Shown here: piece after piece, positions 8,079 through 16,234 of the stretch | Layout of the letters: each line of letters opens with the position of its first letter | Numbering within the stretch: position 1 is the stretch's first letter | NCBI GenBank assembly: GCA_049306275.1 | Contig: JBAQQB010000147.1 | Location: forward strand, 1-33,223 | Length of the DNA: 33,223 nt | Reading direction: 5' to 3' | From: JADJTT01 sp049306275 | Lineage (GTDB): Bacteria > Bacteroidota > Bacteroidia > Chitinophagales > Saprospiraceae | Made by a program: the position numbers and the translations under genes | The notes under the pieces: model-generated | The model's database searches: none | What the model was told of the DNA's origin: nothing | The model's input: the letters and a program-made list of their open reading frames with translations, nothing else

Positions 8079-10370
8079 ATGAGAACATATTTACTTTTTC
8101 TCCTGACATTTCTTACACTTTCTTCCACCTTGTCCGGGCAGGTGCGCGAGCGCCGCGAGGCCCGGCTGGGCGCCTCAGGCGAAGAAGGCTGTTACAGCGC
8201 AACCCCCGCGCCCGATGGCGGATTCCTGCTGGCTGGTTCTTCCCAATCGGGGGTAGACGGCAGCAAGTTCACCCCTTCACGGGGCGGCTATGATTTCTGG
8301 GTGGTCAAACTGGATGCCGATGGCGAGGTGCAATGGGACCGTGCCTACGGCGGCAGGGCCGATGAAGAACTATGGACCGTGCTGGCTGCAGACGCCGGCG
8401 GCTATATCCTGGGCGGTTGCTCTTATTCCGGTCAGGGCTGCGATAAAACAGAGGCCTCCATGGGAGGGGCCGATTTTTGGGTCGTTCGCATTGACCTCAA
8501 TGGCAATATTTTGTGGGACCGCACCTTTGGCGGAACGGGAGATGACTGGTTGTATGCCATTCAACCGGCGCCCGGCGGTGGCTTCCTGTTGGGCGGCGCC
8601 ACTCTTTCTTTGCAAGGCGGAGACCGTACCGAGCCCCTGCGCGGGGGCCGCGACTATTGGGTCGTCAGGATCGACGCATTTGGCAACAAATTGTGGGATA
8701 AGCGCTATGGCGGACCCAGCGACGATTACCTGCAGTGTATGCTGGCGCTTCCAGGCGGCGGTTTTTTGCTGGGCGGTCATTCGTTTTCTGGCGCGGGAGG
8801 CGACAAGACGGAGCCCTCCCGCGGCGGTTATGATTACTGGCTGCTGGAGGTCGACGCATCGGGTAACAAGGTGTGGGACAAGCGCTATGGCGGCCACCTG
8901 GATGAATATTGCTACGGGCTACTGTTCACGCCCGACGGGGAATACCTGCTGGCAGGCTATTCCTACTCCGGCATCTACGGCGACAAAACCCAGCCCTCGC
9001 GCGGTGGTTCCGACTTCTGGCTCCTGCGCCTCAACGATCTGGGCGGCAAAGTCTGGGAAGAAGTGTACGGCGGTCCGGGCGATGAGCGGCTTTACTCCAT
9101 GGCAGTGACCACTGATGGCCGGTATTTGCTCGCAGGCGACTCCGATTCAGGCCCGGGCGGCGAAAAAACGGAGCCCTCCCGCGGCGGTTTCGACGGCTGG
9201 ATGATCGAAGTGGATGCCGACGGCGCCATCTATTGGGATAAAACCATGGGCGGCCAGAATGCGGATTACTTCGTGCCGGCCTTCCAGATCAAGGGAGGCG
9301 CATTCATGGCGGCAGGCGGAACCCAATCGGGGGGCAACGGGGTATGGGATTTCTGGGTCGCGCAGGCCACAGCCAATTGCGCGGAAGTGGCACTCAGTAT
9401 CAAGGCAGATGTAAGCCCTGCCTCCTGCCCGGACCTTGCCGATGGGGCCCTTTCGGTGAGGGTTTCCGGCGGTACGGGGCCCTATACCTACACATGGTCA
9501 GACGGCGACACGGCAAGCATGTTGGAAGAGCTGGCCGCCGGCGTTTACAGCCTTACCGTAGAGGAAGCCGGCGGATGTAAAGCCTCCCAGTCTTTCGAAA
9601 TCGGCATCCAACCCGGGCTGCTGGGAGCGCATATCAGTCCCTGTCAGACCGTCTTTTTCGGATATGAAAGCAACTGGCAATGCGCTGCACTGGAATTGAG
9701 AGTGGAAGGCGGTTGCGGGCCATACACCTACCGCTGGAGCACGGGAGATACCGTTGCCGACATTCAGGTTTGCCCGGAAGAAACCGGTTTTTACTTCGTA
9801 ACAGTCGTAGATCAGGCCGGGCAGTCGCTGGTGCTGTCTGCGGAGGTGGAAGTGCTGGACATCCGCTGCGGGAGCAACCTCGACAAGGTATTGATGTGCC
9901 AGACGCCGCACAATAATCCCGATCTGGTGCGCACCATTTGCGTGCCGGCGGCTTCCGTCAAGGATTACCTGGCCGCCGGGGGCTATTTGGGTCCCTGTGG
10001 CTGGAAGAGTTGCGCAGGCTACTCACTGGCCCTGGCCATTTCCGACGGCGAGCTGGATCCCGAACTGGTGTTGGGGCGGGCCACCGGGTTTGAAGAACCG
10101 GCCATGCAGCCCACCCTTTACCTGTTCCCCAACCCCGCCGGCGATTACATCACTGCCGACCTGCGGTATTTCCCCAACGGAACATACGGGATCACCATTT
10201 TCGACCGCCAGGGCGCCCCGTTGATCTCCAAGGTTTTGGAAGTGGACGACGCCACCCAGTGGCAGGCTGATTTGTCGGGCTATCCCACCGGGCTATACTG
10301 GATTCAGGTGCGGAGCGATACGGTGGTGGTCGAGCAGAAGTTTATTGTGGGGAATTTGATTTCGCAGTAG
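8079..10370 (+). CDS. Secreted seven-repeat propeller-like protein with SprB-type repeat and T9SS sorting domain
   Basis: The protein is 763 residues from the ATG at 8079. That start places a classic signal peptide (MRTYLLFLLTFLTLSS...) at the N-terminus; the longer frame from 8022 adds 19 residues that are not signal-like. About seven repeats of ~59 residues follow, each containing a GGF/YLLGG strand, a TEPSRGGxDxWxxxxD segment and a GNxxWDKxYGG end. Seven blades suggest a closed beta-propeller. Next come a SprB-like repeat (GGTGPYTYTWSDGDT), a second similar module (GGCGPYTYRWSTGDT), a Cys-containing region, and a type A T9SS sorting domain (LYLFPNPAGDYI ... GLYWIQV). It is predicted to be surface-exposed or secreted. 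Adhesion or gliding-related roles are known for SprB-repeat proteins, but the ligand here is unknown. It converges with the next gene, 8 nt apart. Confidence 0.85.
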   Translation: MRTYLLFLLTFLTLSSTLSGQVRERREARLGASGEEGCYSATPAPDGGFLLAGSSQSGVDGSKFTPSRGGYDFWVVKLDADGEVQWDRAYGGRADEELWTVLAADAGGYILGGCSYSGQGCDKTEASMGGADFWVVRIDLNGNILWDRTFGGTGDDWLYAIQPAPGGGFLLGGATLSLQGGDRTEPLRGGRDYWVVRIDAFGNKLWDKRYGGPSDDYLQCMLALPGGGFLLGGHSFSGAGGDKTEPSRGGYDYWLLEVDASGNKVWDKRYGGHLDEYCYGLLFTPDGEYLLAGYSYSGIYGDKTQPSRGGSDFWLLRLNDLGGKVWEEVYGGPGDERLYSMAVTTDGRYLLAGDSDSGPGGEKTEPSRGGFDGWMIEVDADGAIYWDKTMGGQNADYFVPAFQIKGGAFMAAGGTQSGGNGVWDFWVAQATANCAEVALSIKADVSPASCPDLADGALSVRVSGGTGPYTYTWSDGDTASMLEELAAGVYSLTVEEAGGCKASQSFEIGIQPGLLGAHISPCQTVFFGYESNWQCAALELRVEGGCGPYTYRWSTGDTVADIQVCPEETGFYFVTVVDQAGQSLVLSAEVEVLDIRCGSNLDKVLMCQTPHNNPDLVRTICVPAASVKDYLAAGGYLGPCGWKSCAGYSLALAISDGELDPELVLGRATGFEEPAMQPTLYLFPNPAGDYITADLRYFPNGTYGITIFDRQGAPLISKVLEVDDATQWQADLSGYPTGLYWIQVRSDTVVVEQKFIVGNLISQ

Positions 10371-10378
10371 GGCCGGAA

Positions 10379-10903
10379 TCAATCCTCCTCCTCCTCTTTT
10401 TCCCCGCCTCCGTTTTCCGGAGCGGTATTGGCAGCGTCTGCTCCGTTAAGGGAGGCGCTTGCTTCGGCCCGGATTTCCGTATGCCGGATAGCGCCGCCGG
10501 AAGTGCCGACCTGTTTGCCCAGGAAAAGGGCTCCGGCCGAAGAAAGCGCTGTGACGATGTACAAAGCGGTGATGAATTTCCATTTGAGCACATCCGCGAT
10601 AAGCGTAAACAAAGCCAGAATGCCAGTGATGCCGCTCATGAGCAGAAACAGGTCGGCGATATCTTCGTGCTGGCCGATTATGGCTTCACTGACGCCGGGC
10701 AGGCCTTCAACCGCTTCTTCAGCGCCTTCGCCCGTTAAAAAGGCTATGGCCGCAAAAACAGCGGAAAGAACAAATACCCCGGCAGCGGTTTTCTTGATAC
10801 TGGGGTTGCGAAGGATCATACCGGTGAGCAGGATCAGCATGCCGAAAACCGTGCCGACGATAGGAAGGTGGTTAACTACTAAATGAAGATGTGCTGGGTT
10901 CAT
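10379..10903 (-). CDS. DUF2231-like four-helix membrane protein
   Basis: This 174-residue integral membrane protein has about four hydrophobic helices (residues ~10-30, 38-58, 82-108 and 112-130). Its N-terminus, HLHLVVNHLPIVG, is characteristic of the DUF2231 group, where conserved His residues in the first helix suggest metal or heme binding (inferred). The tail is acidic and low-complexity (GGGEKEEEED). It lies 76 nt downstream of the sensor kinase stop on the same strand, so it may be the last member of that operon or have its own promoter. No clear terminator is seen in the gap. Function unknown. Confidence 0.7.
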   Translation of the reverse strand: MNPAHLHLVVNHLPIVGTVFGMLILLTGMILRNPSIKKTAAGVFVLSAVFAAIAFLTGEGAEEAVEGLPGVSEAIIGQHEDIADLFLLMSGITGILALFTLIADVLKWKFITALYIVTALSSAGALFLGKQVGTSGGAIRHTEIRAEASASLNGADAANTAPENGGGEKEEEED

Positions 10904-10979
10904 TGCGCTTTTATTTGATGAATGAATGGCCCAAAGATGCAGGCCCCATCCTCAAAAACAGCTGAAGCCCGTCTTAAAA

Positions 10980-12368
10980 TCAGCTTAAAATCGATTCGGG
11001 AAAGTACAATCTGAAAATGACGCCTCCCTGTGAATGGTTGGCCGCCTCGATCCTGATGTGCAGCAGGTCGCAGGTTTTTTTTGCGAGGGGAAGGCCCAAC
11101 CCGCTGCCTTTTATTCCTGCCCGGCGCGACTCCTCCGAGCGGTAGAAGCGATCAAATATTTTTGCAAGTTCTTCCTCGGGAATTCCCGGGCCATCATCTG
11201 AAATGGAAAGGCAGGATGTCTGGTCGTCCCAGGCAAAAGAAATTACGCCTTCATGTTTGCCGTATTTGATCGCATTGCTCACCAGATTACCGGTGATCAG
11301 CTCTAATAATCCGCGGTCGGAGACTAGTTGAGCTTCTTCGGGGATATTCAGTTCGGTGCGGATCTGTTTTTCGCTCAGATCTTCATGCCAAAGATCCATG
11401 ACTTCGCGAAGGAAATTGGCGATGGGAATTTCGCGAAGTTCGATTGGCATATTTCCCGATTCCAGGCGGGCAAGTTGAAGCAGTTGGTCGAGCAACTTAT
11501 CCATTCGATCAGCTTCCTGTAACACCTTCCCTATTTTTTCTTCGTAAAAAGCGGGGTCTCTTTGTTTCCGGATCAGCACTTCCAGGGTGCCTTTTATGCC
11601 TGCCAGCGGTGTCCTCAACTCATGCGATGCATCGGAAGTGAATTGTTTTTCCCTGTTCAGGCCATTTTCGATTCGCTGCAAGAGATCGTTGATCGTTGCG
11701 GCCAGGAAGTATATCTCGTCTTTGTGTGGTGGCAGCGGCAACCTTTTGCTAATTGTTGCATCAGAGATGCCTGAAGCGGCTTGAATCAATTGCTTTACGG
11801 GTTGAATTGACTGGGCGGCAGTGAACGAAGTGGTCAGAAAAAGGGCAAGAAGCAGGACCGGGTAGGAAATGACCAATGTGGTACGCAAGTTTTTCAATAC
11901 CATCATGGACTCCTGGCGGGAAACCCCCACGCTCAGGTAGCCTGCGATTTCCTGTTTTTCATTCAATACCGGGAATTGACCAACCCTGAGAGACTGTTTA
12001 TTGATTTCGCTCTTGAAAAAAACCGGCGACCGCATGGTGGTATCATATGACAGGTGTTCTCCGAACAGATTGGCAGAGTGGTAAATTCGCTTGCCGTTGA
12101 GTTGTATGATTTGAAGAAAAGTAGGATTTACCTCCAGTTGCTGATGTTCGCGCTCTTCCCATTCCGGAAGAAGGTAGATGAGCAGGGAATCCCCCTGTCC
12201 TTTGATGGCAGGGATGACCTCGGCTGCTTCCTGCCGGATATCTGCGTCAAGGTGGTCTAAGGATGTCTGAAACACCACGAAATATACCACCATAAATACC
12301 AAAAGCGCCGAAAAAGCGCCGGCGATGGTATTGAGCAATGCGATGCGGCCTTTGAAACGAAGTTTCAT
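10980..12368 (-). CDS. Sensor histidine kinase
   Basis: A 462-residue two-component sensor. An N-terminal transmembrane helix (~12-33) and a second one (~162-184) enclose a ~125-residue periplasmic sensor region. A HAMP-like segment follows (SIQPVKQLIQAASGI, ~187-240), then the HisKA dimerisation domain with phospho-accepting His249 in SHELRTPL. The HATPase domain has an N box (GNLVSNAIKYG), G1 (DDGPGIPEE), F box (IFDRFYRSEE) and G2 (GSGLGLPLAKK). All catalytic motifs are intact. The architecture matches CusS/QseC-type kinases. Its start overlaps the response regulator stop by 4 nt, so the two are cotranscribed and translationally coupled. The signal is unknown. The regulator and upstream oxidoreductase share the transcript, suggesting an envelope or redox cue (inference). 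Confidence 0.92.
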   Translation of the reverse strand: MKLRFKGRIALLNTIAGAFSALLVFMVVYFVVFQTSLDHLDADIRQEAAEVIPAIKGQGDSLLIYLLPEWEEREHQQLEVNPTFLQIIQLNGKRIYHSANLFGEHLSYDTTMRSPVFFKSEINKQSLRVGQFPVLNEKQEIAGYLSVGVSRQESMMVLKNLRTTLVISYPVLLLALFLTTSFTAAQSIQPVKQLIQAASGISDATISKRLPLPPHKDEIYFLAATINDLLQRIENGLNREKQFTSDASHELRTPLAGIKGTLEVLIRKQRDPAFYEEKIGKVLQEADRMDKLLDQLLQLARLESGNMPIELREIPIANFLREVMDLWHEDLSEKQIRTELNIPEEAQLVSDRGLLELITGNLVSNAIKYGKHEGVISFAWDDQTSCLSISDDGPGIPEEELAKIFDRFYRSEESRRAGIKGSGLGLPLAKKTCDLLHIRIEAANHSQGGVIFRLYFPESILS

Positions 12369-13042
12369 TTTTGCTCGTTGAGGCGGTAACCAATGCCCCG
12401 CACAGTTTGGATAAAGGAAGGATCGCCGGGTTTGTCGAGCTTCTTCCTCAGAAAATTGATATACACGTCAATAACAGAAGAATCGTAATCGTGGTGGATA
12501 TCCCAAACCGTTTCGATGATTCTGGTTCTTCGGCAAACCTTTCCCTTGTTGCGCAGCAGGTATTCGAGCAGGGCAAACTCTTTTTGGGTCAACTCTACTG
12601 CTTCACCATCTCTGGTCACCTGGTGTTTATCCAAATCCATTTCAATGTTTTCGTGCCGGAGAACGTGGATACCGTCTTGTTTTCCGCGCAGCAACACCCT
12701 GATCCGTGCCAGGAGCTCTCCAAATGCGAAGGGTTTGCGGAGGTAGTCGTTGGCGCCTGCGTCCAGGCCAAAGATTACGTCATCTGTGGTGTCTTTCGCC
12801 GTGAGGAACAGGATGGGCATTTCTGCTGATTCTTTCCTGACAGCTCTGCAAATTTCAATTCCGCTTAATCCGGGCAGCATCCAGTCGAGCAACAGGAGGT
12901 CGTATTCCCCAATCCCTTCCAGTGCCATTTGGAGGCCCTGCCGGCCGTTTTCACAAACATCCACCAGATACCCTTCCTCTTCCAGACCTTCTTTGATAAA
13001 ATCCGCGATGGTGCGTTCATCTTCCACCAGAAGGACTTTCAT
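12365..13042 (-). CDS. OmpR-family response regulator
   Basis: A 225-residue regulator. The receiver domain (1-~118) has the acidic pair E7/D8, phospho-acceptor Asp53 (LLLDWMLPG), the Thr switch in LTAKD and the conserved Lys in LRKPF. A linker leads to a winged-helix DNA-binding domain (~130-222) with the usual LTQKEFALLEYLLRN and FIQTVRGIGYRL motifs. I start it at the ATG at 13042, whose first base lies in the final codons of the oxidoreductase (ATGA overlap). The frame stays open further upstream, but that part is only a shadow of the oxidoreductase gene. It also overlaps the kinase start by 4 nt. It is presumably phosphorylated by that kinase; targets unknown. Confidence 0.92.
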   Translation of the reverse strand: MKVLLVEDERTIADFIKEGLEEEGYLVDVCENGRQGLQMALEGIGEYDLLLLDWMLPGLSGIEICRAVRKESAEMPILFLTAKDTTDDVIFGLDAGANDYLRKPFAFGELLARIRVLLRGKQDGIHVLRHENIEMDLDKHQVTRDGEAVELTQKEFALLEYLLRNKGKVCRRTRIIETVWDIHHDYDSSVIDVYINFLRKKLDKPGDPSFIQTVRGIGYRLNEQK

Positions 13043-14610
13043 GGCTTGTTGTTTTTCCCCTCCACCTGCGCCATCGCATACTCGCTCAGGGCGGTGATGG
13101 TGAGGCTGGGATTTACGCCGGGATTGCAGGGGATGATGGAGCCGTCGAGGATCAGCATGTTGGGGTAGCCAAAGGCCTCGAAGCGCTCGTTGACTACGCC
13201 TTCCGAGGCGTCGCGGCCCATAGGGCAGCCGCCCAGGATATGGGCCGTAGAGGCCATGTTGAAGGCGATCTCCGTAAGGGCGTTGACCGCTGTGCCGCCT
13301 GCCTTTTCGGCATACCGGTGCATGACCTCCTGGCCTTTGGGGATGAAGGCGGGCACGCGTTGGTACCCCTCTGCCGTGTTGTCCACTTTCAATCGGCCGT
13401 TTTTCCAGACCATGCGCATGGCGTTGTCGAGGTTTTGCATGACCAGGAGTACGACGCCGTCGCGCGCCAGGTCGGAAGAGGAGAGCGTGCGAAAGAATTT
13501 GAGCGGCTGGCGGAGAATGTTGGCGCCCAGCTTGGCCAGCCGCAACAGGGGCGGCCCCTCGCCGGTGGCCAGCGCCCCCAGGCGCATCATGAGCCCCGAC
13601 TTGTCGGGAAACTTGCACAGCTCGATATTAGTGTGCTCGTCGGCATGGAAGACGGAACTGATCGCCACGCCATTGTTCAGTTTTTTGCCTGTGTTCACTA
13701 CCCCGCAGAGCGATTCGGAGTTGGTGCGCAGGTTTTCGCCCAGGGTATCGGAGAGGTGGGGGAGGGTCTTGTGCTGGTGCTTTTGGGCGAGCAGCAACTT
13801 CAGCGTGCCCAGCACGCCGGCGCTGAAAACGATGCCCCTGGTCTGGAAGCTGCGTTTTTGTCCGCCGAGCCAGGAGGTGCTGCTGCGGGTGTGCACGGTG
13901 TACAGCTCAGCCTCGGGATCCCATTCAACCTTCGTAACGAGCGTCTCTGCCATGATCCGGGCGCCGGATTGCTCTGCGAAATAGAGGTAATTCTTGTCCA
14001 GTGTGTTCTTGGCATTGTGGCGGCAGCCGACCATGCAGCCACCGCATTCGATGCAGCCGTTGCGCAAGGGACCCTTGCCGTCGAAATAAGGGTCTACAGG
14101 GTTGTCGGGATCGCCGTAGTACACCCCCACATCCACGCCGCGGAAGGTGTGCTCCCGGCCCATATCGCGGGCTACCTCCGCCAGCAGGCGGTCGTCGAGA
14201 TTCTGATTCCGCGACGGCGTGCTGCCCAGCATGTAGCGGGCTTTTTGGTAAAATGGGGCCAGACGCTCTTTCCAGTCGCCAAAGTGGGCCCAACGGGGAT
14301 TGCTGTAAAAATTGCCGTCAGGCTCCAAATGCGTGTTGGCGTATACCAGACTGCCGCCCCCAACACCTACGCCGTGAATGACGAATACTTCCTTGAAAAA
14401 AGTGAGCTGCTGAATGCCGAAACACCGGATCAACGGCGCCCAAAGGTATTTGCGCAGGTTCCAGTTCGTCTTCGGGTAGTCCTCGTCCCGATAACGCTTG
14501 CCTTTTTCGAGCACCAGCACGTCGTAGCCTTTCTCCGCCAGCCGCATCGCAGACACGCTCCCCCCAAACCCGGACCCAACGACAATGTAGTCTAAAATAT
14601 TTTTTTTCAA
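13039..14610 (-). CDS. GMC-family (cholesterol oxidase-like) FAD oxidoreductase
   Basis: The 523-residue protein opens with an FAD-binding Rossmann motif (VVGSGFGG, residues ~10-17, followed by VLVLEKGKRY). It carries the GMC signature GVGVGGGSLVYANT, a cysteine-rich segment CIECGGCMVGCRHNAKNTLD typical of the cholesterol-oxidase-like branch, and the C-terminal HILGGCPMG and NPGVNPSLTI motifs that bear the catalytic His/Asn. The family oxidises alcohols; the substrate here is unknown. The start is uncertain. I use the TTG at 14608-14610 because it places the FAD motif at the normal distance. ATGs at 14655-14658 would add 16 residues encoded in very AT-rich DNA and look unnatural. It is the first gene of a run with the response regulator and kinase, overlapping the former by 4 nt. 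Confidence 0.88.
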   Translation of the reverse strand: MKKNILDYIVVGSGFGGSVSAMRLAEKGYDVLVLEKGKRYRDEDYPKTNWNLRKYLWAPLIRCFGIQQLTFFKEVFVIHGVGVGGGSLVYANTHLEPDGNFYSNPRWAHFGDWKERLAPFYQKARYMLGSTPSRNQNLDDRLLAEVARDMGREHTFRGVDVGVYYGDPDNPVDPYFDGKGPLRNGCIECGGCMVGCRHNAKNTLDKNYLYFAEQSGARIMAETLVTKVEWDPEAELYTVHTRSSTSWLGGQKRSFQTRGIVFSAGVLGTLKLLLAQKHQHKTLPHLSDTLGENLRTNSESLCGVVNTGKKLNNGVAISSVFHADEHTNIELCKFPDKSGLMMRLGALATGEGPPLLRLAKLGANILRQPLKFFRTLSSSDLARDGVVLLVMQNLDNAMRMVWKNGRLKVDNTAEGYQRVPAFIPKGQEVMHRYAEKAGGTAVNALTEIAFNMASTAHILGGCPMGRDASEGVVNERFEAFGYPNMLILDGSIIPCNPGVNPSLTITALSEYAMAQVEGKNNKP

Positions 14611-14659
14611 ATTAATATATATTATAAAAATAAAAATTAAAAACCAATCATCCATCACC

Positions 14660-14694
14660 CCTCACTCTTCACCCTTCACCCATCACCCTAAGTC
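14660..14694. repeat. Degenerate CCCTTCA-type heptamer tract
   Basis: About five imperfect copies of CCCTTCA/CCCATCA lie between the divergent oxidoreductase and CHU_C lipoprotein genes. It is the same repeat family as at 1-30 and 25141-25172. To the left the sequence becomes strongly AT-rich (14590-14645). Confidence 0.7.
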
Positions 14695-14727
14695 CACAAA
14701 TTTCCTATCTTGGCTTAAAATTAAAAC

Positions 14728-15249
14728 ATGATTCGCCTTTTCTTCATTTGTCTGGTGTTTTTTTGCTTTTCCTGCGATCCTCCCGAAAGCGAGCTCAACG
14801 AGTATGCCCTGTGTTGTGAGGGAGGGCCGTTGGACTCGGATGTCGGGGCAGGTCATGTTTACGTGCCCAATATGTTCACTCCCAACAATGATGCGGAGAA
14901 TGATATTTTTTACTTGCAGGCGAATGGAGGCATTGACCTGATCAAGTCATTCGAGATCAAATCGCCGGGCGGTACGGCCCTTTTTTCGCGGTTTGACATT
15001 TTACCCAACGACCTGACCAAGGGGTGGGATGGGAAAGTGAGCGCAACAGAAACTTATCGTGGACTTTTTTACTATAAAATCGAAGTGCGCGACACGACGG
15101 GTTACCTCGAAACAGTGGAAGGCTGGGCATGTTCCTACCTCTGCGATGATCCTGACAAGGTGGGAAATCCTGGGAATTGCTTTTTCCCCAACCAAAACAA
15201 CGGCATGGGAGGGCTGGATGAGAACATTCCCAGCGGCGACTGTCTGTAA
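14728..15249 (+). CDS. Small lipoprotein made almost only of a CHU_C (gliding-motility C-terminal) domain
   Basis: The protein is 173 residues. A lipoprotein signal ends in the lipobox FFCFSC with Cys16, so it is predicted to be lipid-anchored in the envelope. The rest closely resembles the CHU_C / T9SS type B C-terminal domain: VPNMFTPNNDAENDIF at about residues 46-61, then IKSFEI, FSRFDI, GWDGK and GLFYYKIEV. These domains usually sit at the end of very large surface proteins. Here it is nearly the whole protein, followed by a Cys/Asn/Gly-rich tail of ~45 residues (four cysteines). A weak -7-like TATCTTGG lies at 14706-14713. The MaoC-like gene starts 21 nt downstream. Function unknown. Confidence 0.8.
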   Translation: MIRLFFICLVFFCFSCDPPESELNEYALCCEGGPLDSDVGAGHVYVPNMFTPNNDAENDIFYLQANGGIDLIKSFEIKSPGGTALFSRFDILPNDLTKGWDGKVSATETYRGLFYYKIEVRDTTGYLETVEGWACSYLCDDPDKVGNPGNCFFPNQNNGMGGLDENIPSGDCL

Positions 15250-15270
15250 ACCAATAAAAAGACCAAAATA

Positions 15271-15675
15271 ATGATCGAACTCGGCCAGACGTTTGAAGCC
15301 GGTTTCCAGTTCACCCAGGACCAGGTGAACAAATTCATCGAGGTGACCGGCGACGATAACCCTATTCATTATGACGAAGCCTATGCCAGCGGCACGATGT
15401 TCAAGCGGCCCATCATGCACGGCTTTTTGTCGGCTTCCATTTTTTCCCGCATATTCGGAACTATGTTTCCCGGCGAAGGCACGGTTTACATGTCGCAGTT
15501 GATGAATTTCCTCAAACCCATGTACGTCGATCAGCCCTACAGGGCGGTGGTGAAGGTGGAGGAAGTAGTGGAAGGAAAACACAAGGCCAGGATCAGCACT
15601 GAGGTAGTGGATGCGAATGGGGAGTGCACGATTTCAGGGGAGGCTTGGATCTATCACAGAAAAATGATCGCATAA
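15271..15675 (+). CDS. MaoC-like (R)-specific enoyl-CoA hydratase
   Basis: This 134-residue protein has the hotdog fold signature of MaoC/PhaJ hydratases: FIEVTGDDNPIHYDEAYA (catalytic Asp and His of hydratase 2) followed by RPIMHGFLSASIFSRIFG, and the strand YMSQLMNFLKPMYVD. The family hydrates trans-2-enoyl-CoA to (R)-3-hydroxyacyl-CoA in fatty-acid or polyester metabolism. Length is typical for the single-domain form. It is cytoplasmic, with no signal peptide. The next gene's ATG follows its stop codon directly (TAA-ATG), so the two are almost certainly cotranslated. The physiological substrate cannot be told from sequence. Confidence 0.88.
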   Translation: MIELGQTFEAGFQFTQDQVNKFIEVTGDDNPIHYDEAYASGTMFKRPIMHGFLSASIFSRIFGTMFPGEGTVYMSQLMNFLKPMYVDQPYRAVVKVEEVVEGKHKARISTEVVDANGECTISGEAWIYHRKMIA

Positions 15676-16173
15676 ATGACCAGTTTCCGCATCCGCCCCC
15701 GTTTCGAGGTCATCATCCAGACGCCCCAGGAGGAACTGGAGGCGCGCATTCAATATGCCCTTCAGCAGCCGGGCTGTCCGATAACGGGCGTCATCACCTC
15801 CGGGCATGTCTTTCTGAAAGTACTGCCGGAGGAAAAGCATTTCTGGTCGCCCGAACTGCATCTGTCATTCGAGCCCCATGAAGAAGGCACCCGGATCAAT
15901 GGCCTTTACGGCCCGCACCCCCTGGTCTGGTTTTATTTCCTGATGGGGTACACGGCGCTCGCCGTTTCTTCCCTGTTTGTGACCATCATCGGCATGTCGC
16001 GGCTCAGCCTGGGCTTATCGGCCAATATCCTCTACCTGCTGGTGGTTTTTGGCCTTGTCACCCTCTTCATGTACATCGCCAGCCAAGCCGGTCAAAAGCT
16101 GGGGGTGGAGCAGACCTTCCGAATCCACCACTGCTTTGAGGAGATGATCGGGACGCAGGTGCATATTCAGTGA
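15676..16173 (+). CDS. Small two-helix membrane protein, unknown function
   Basis: 165 residues. The first ~80 residues are soluble and mixed alpha/beta (a repeated pattern of charged strands, FEVIIQT and HLSFEPHEEGTRI). Two strong transmembrane helices follow at ~82-107 and ~116-137, with a short soluble tail ending VHIQ. Its ATG abuts the stop of the MaoC-like gene. I do not recognise the family. It is followed by an inverted-repeat block shared with the convergent gene. Confidence 0.7.
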   Translation: MTSFRIRPRFEVIIQTPQEELEARIQYALQQPGCPITGVITSGHVFLKVLPEEKHFWSPELHLSFEPHEEGTRINGLYGPHPLVWFYFLMGYTALAVSSLFVTIIGMSRLSLGLSANILYLLVVFGLVTLFMYIASQAGQKLGVEQTFRIHHCFEEMIGTQVHIQ

Positions 16174-16175
16174 AA

Positions 16176-16234
16176 AGCGTTTATCGACGATCGTTTATCG
16201 TTTAGTAAACGCTCAACGATAAACGATAAACGCT
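16176..16234. repeat. GTTTATCG palindromic repeat block between convergent genes
   Basis: Two direct copies of CGTTTATCG on the left and AACGATAAACGATAAACGCT (16215-16234) on the right form an imperfect inverted repeat. A small perfect palindrome, CGTTTA-G-TAAACG, lies between them. It could act as a bidirectional terminator. On the minus strand it also encodes the last 11 residues of the FG-GAP protein. Confidence 0.65.

Noticed and set aside
13043..13618. 192-residue N-terminal extension of the response regulator
   Set aside because: The extension is a shadow of the oxidoreductase coding sequence; the receiver domain starts exactly at the ATG at 13042.
13240..14595. 451-residue plus-strand frame opposite the oxidoreductase
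   Set aside because: The minus strand has all GMC motifs; the plus frame has none.
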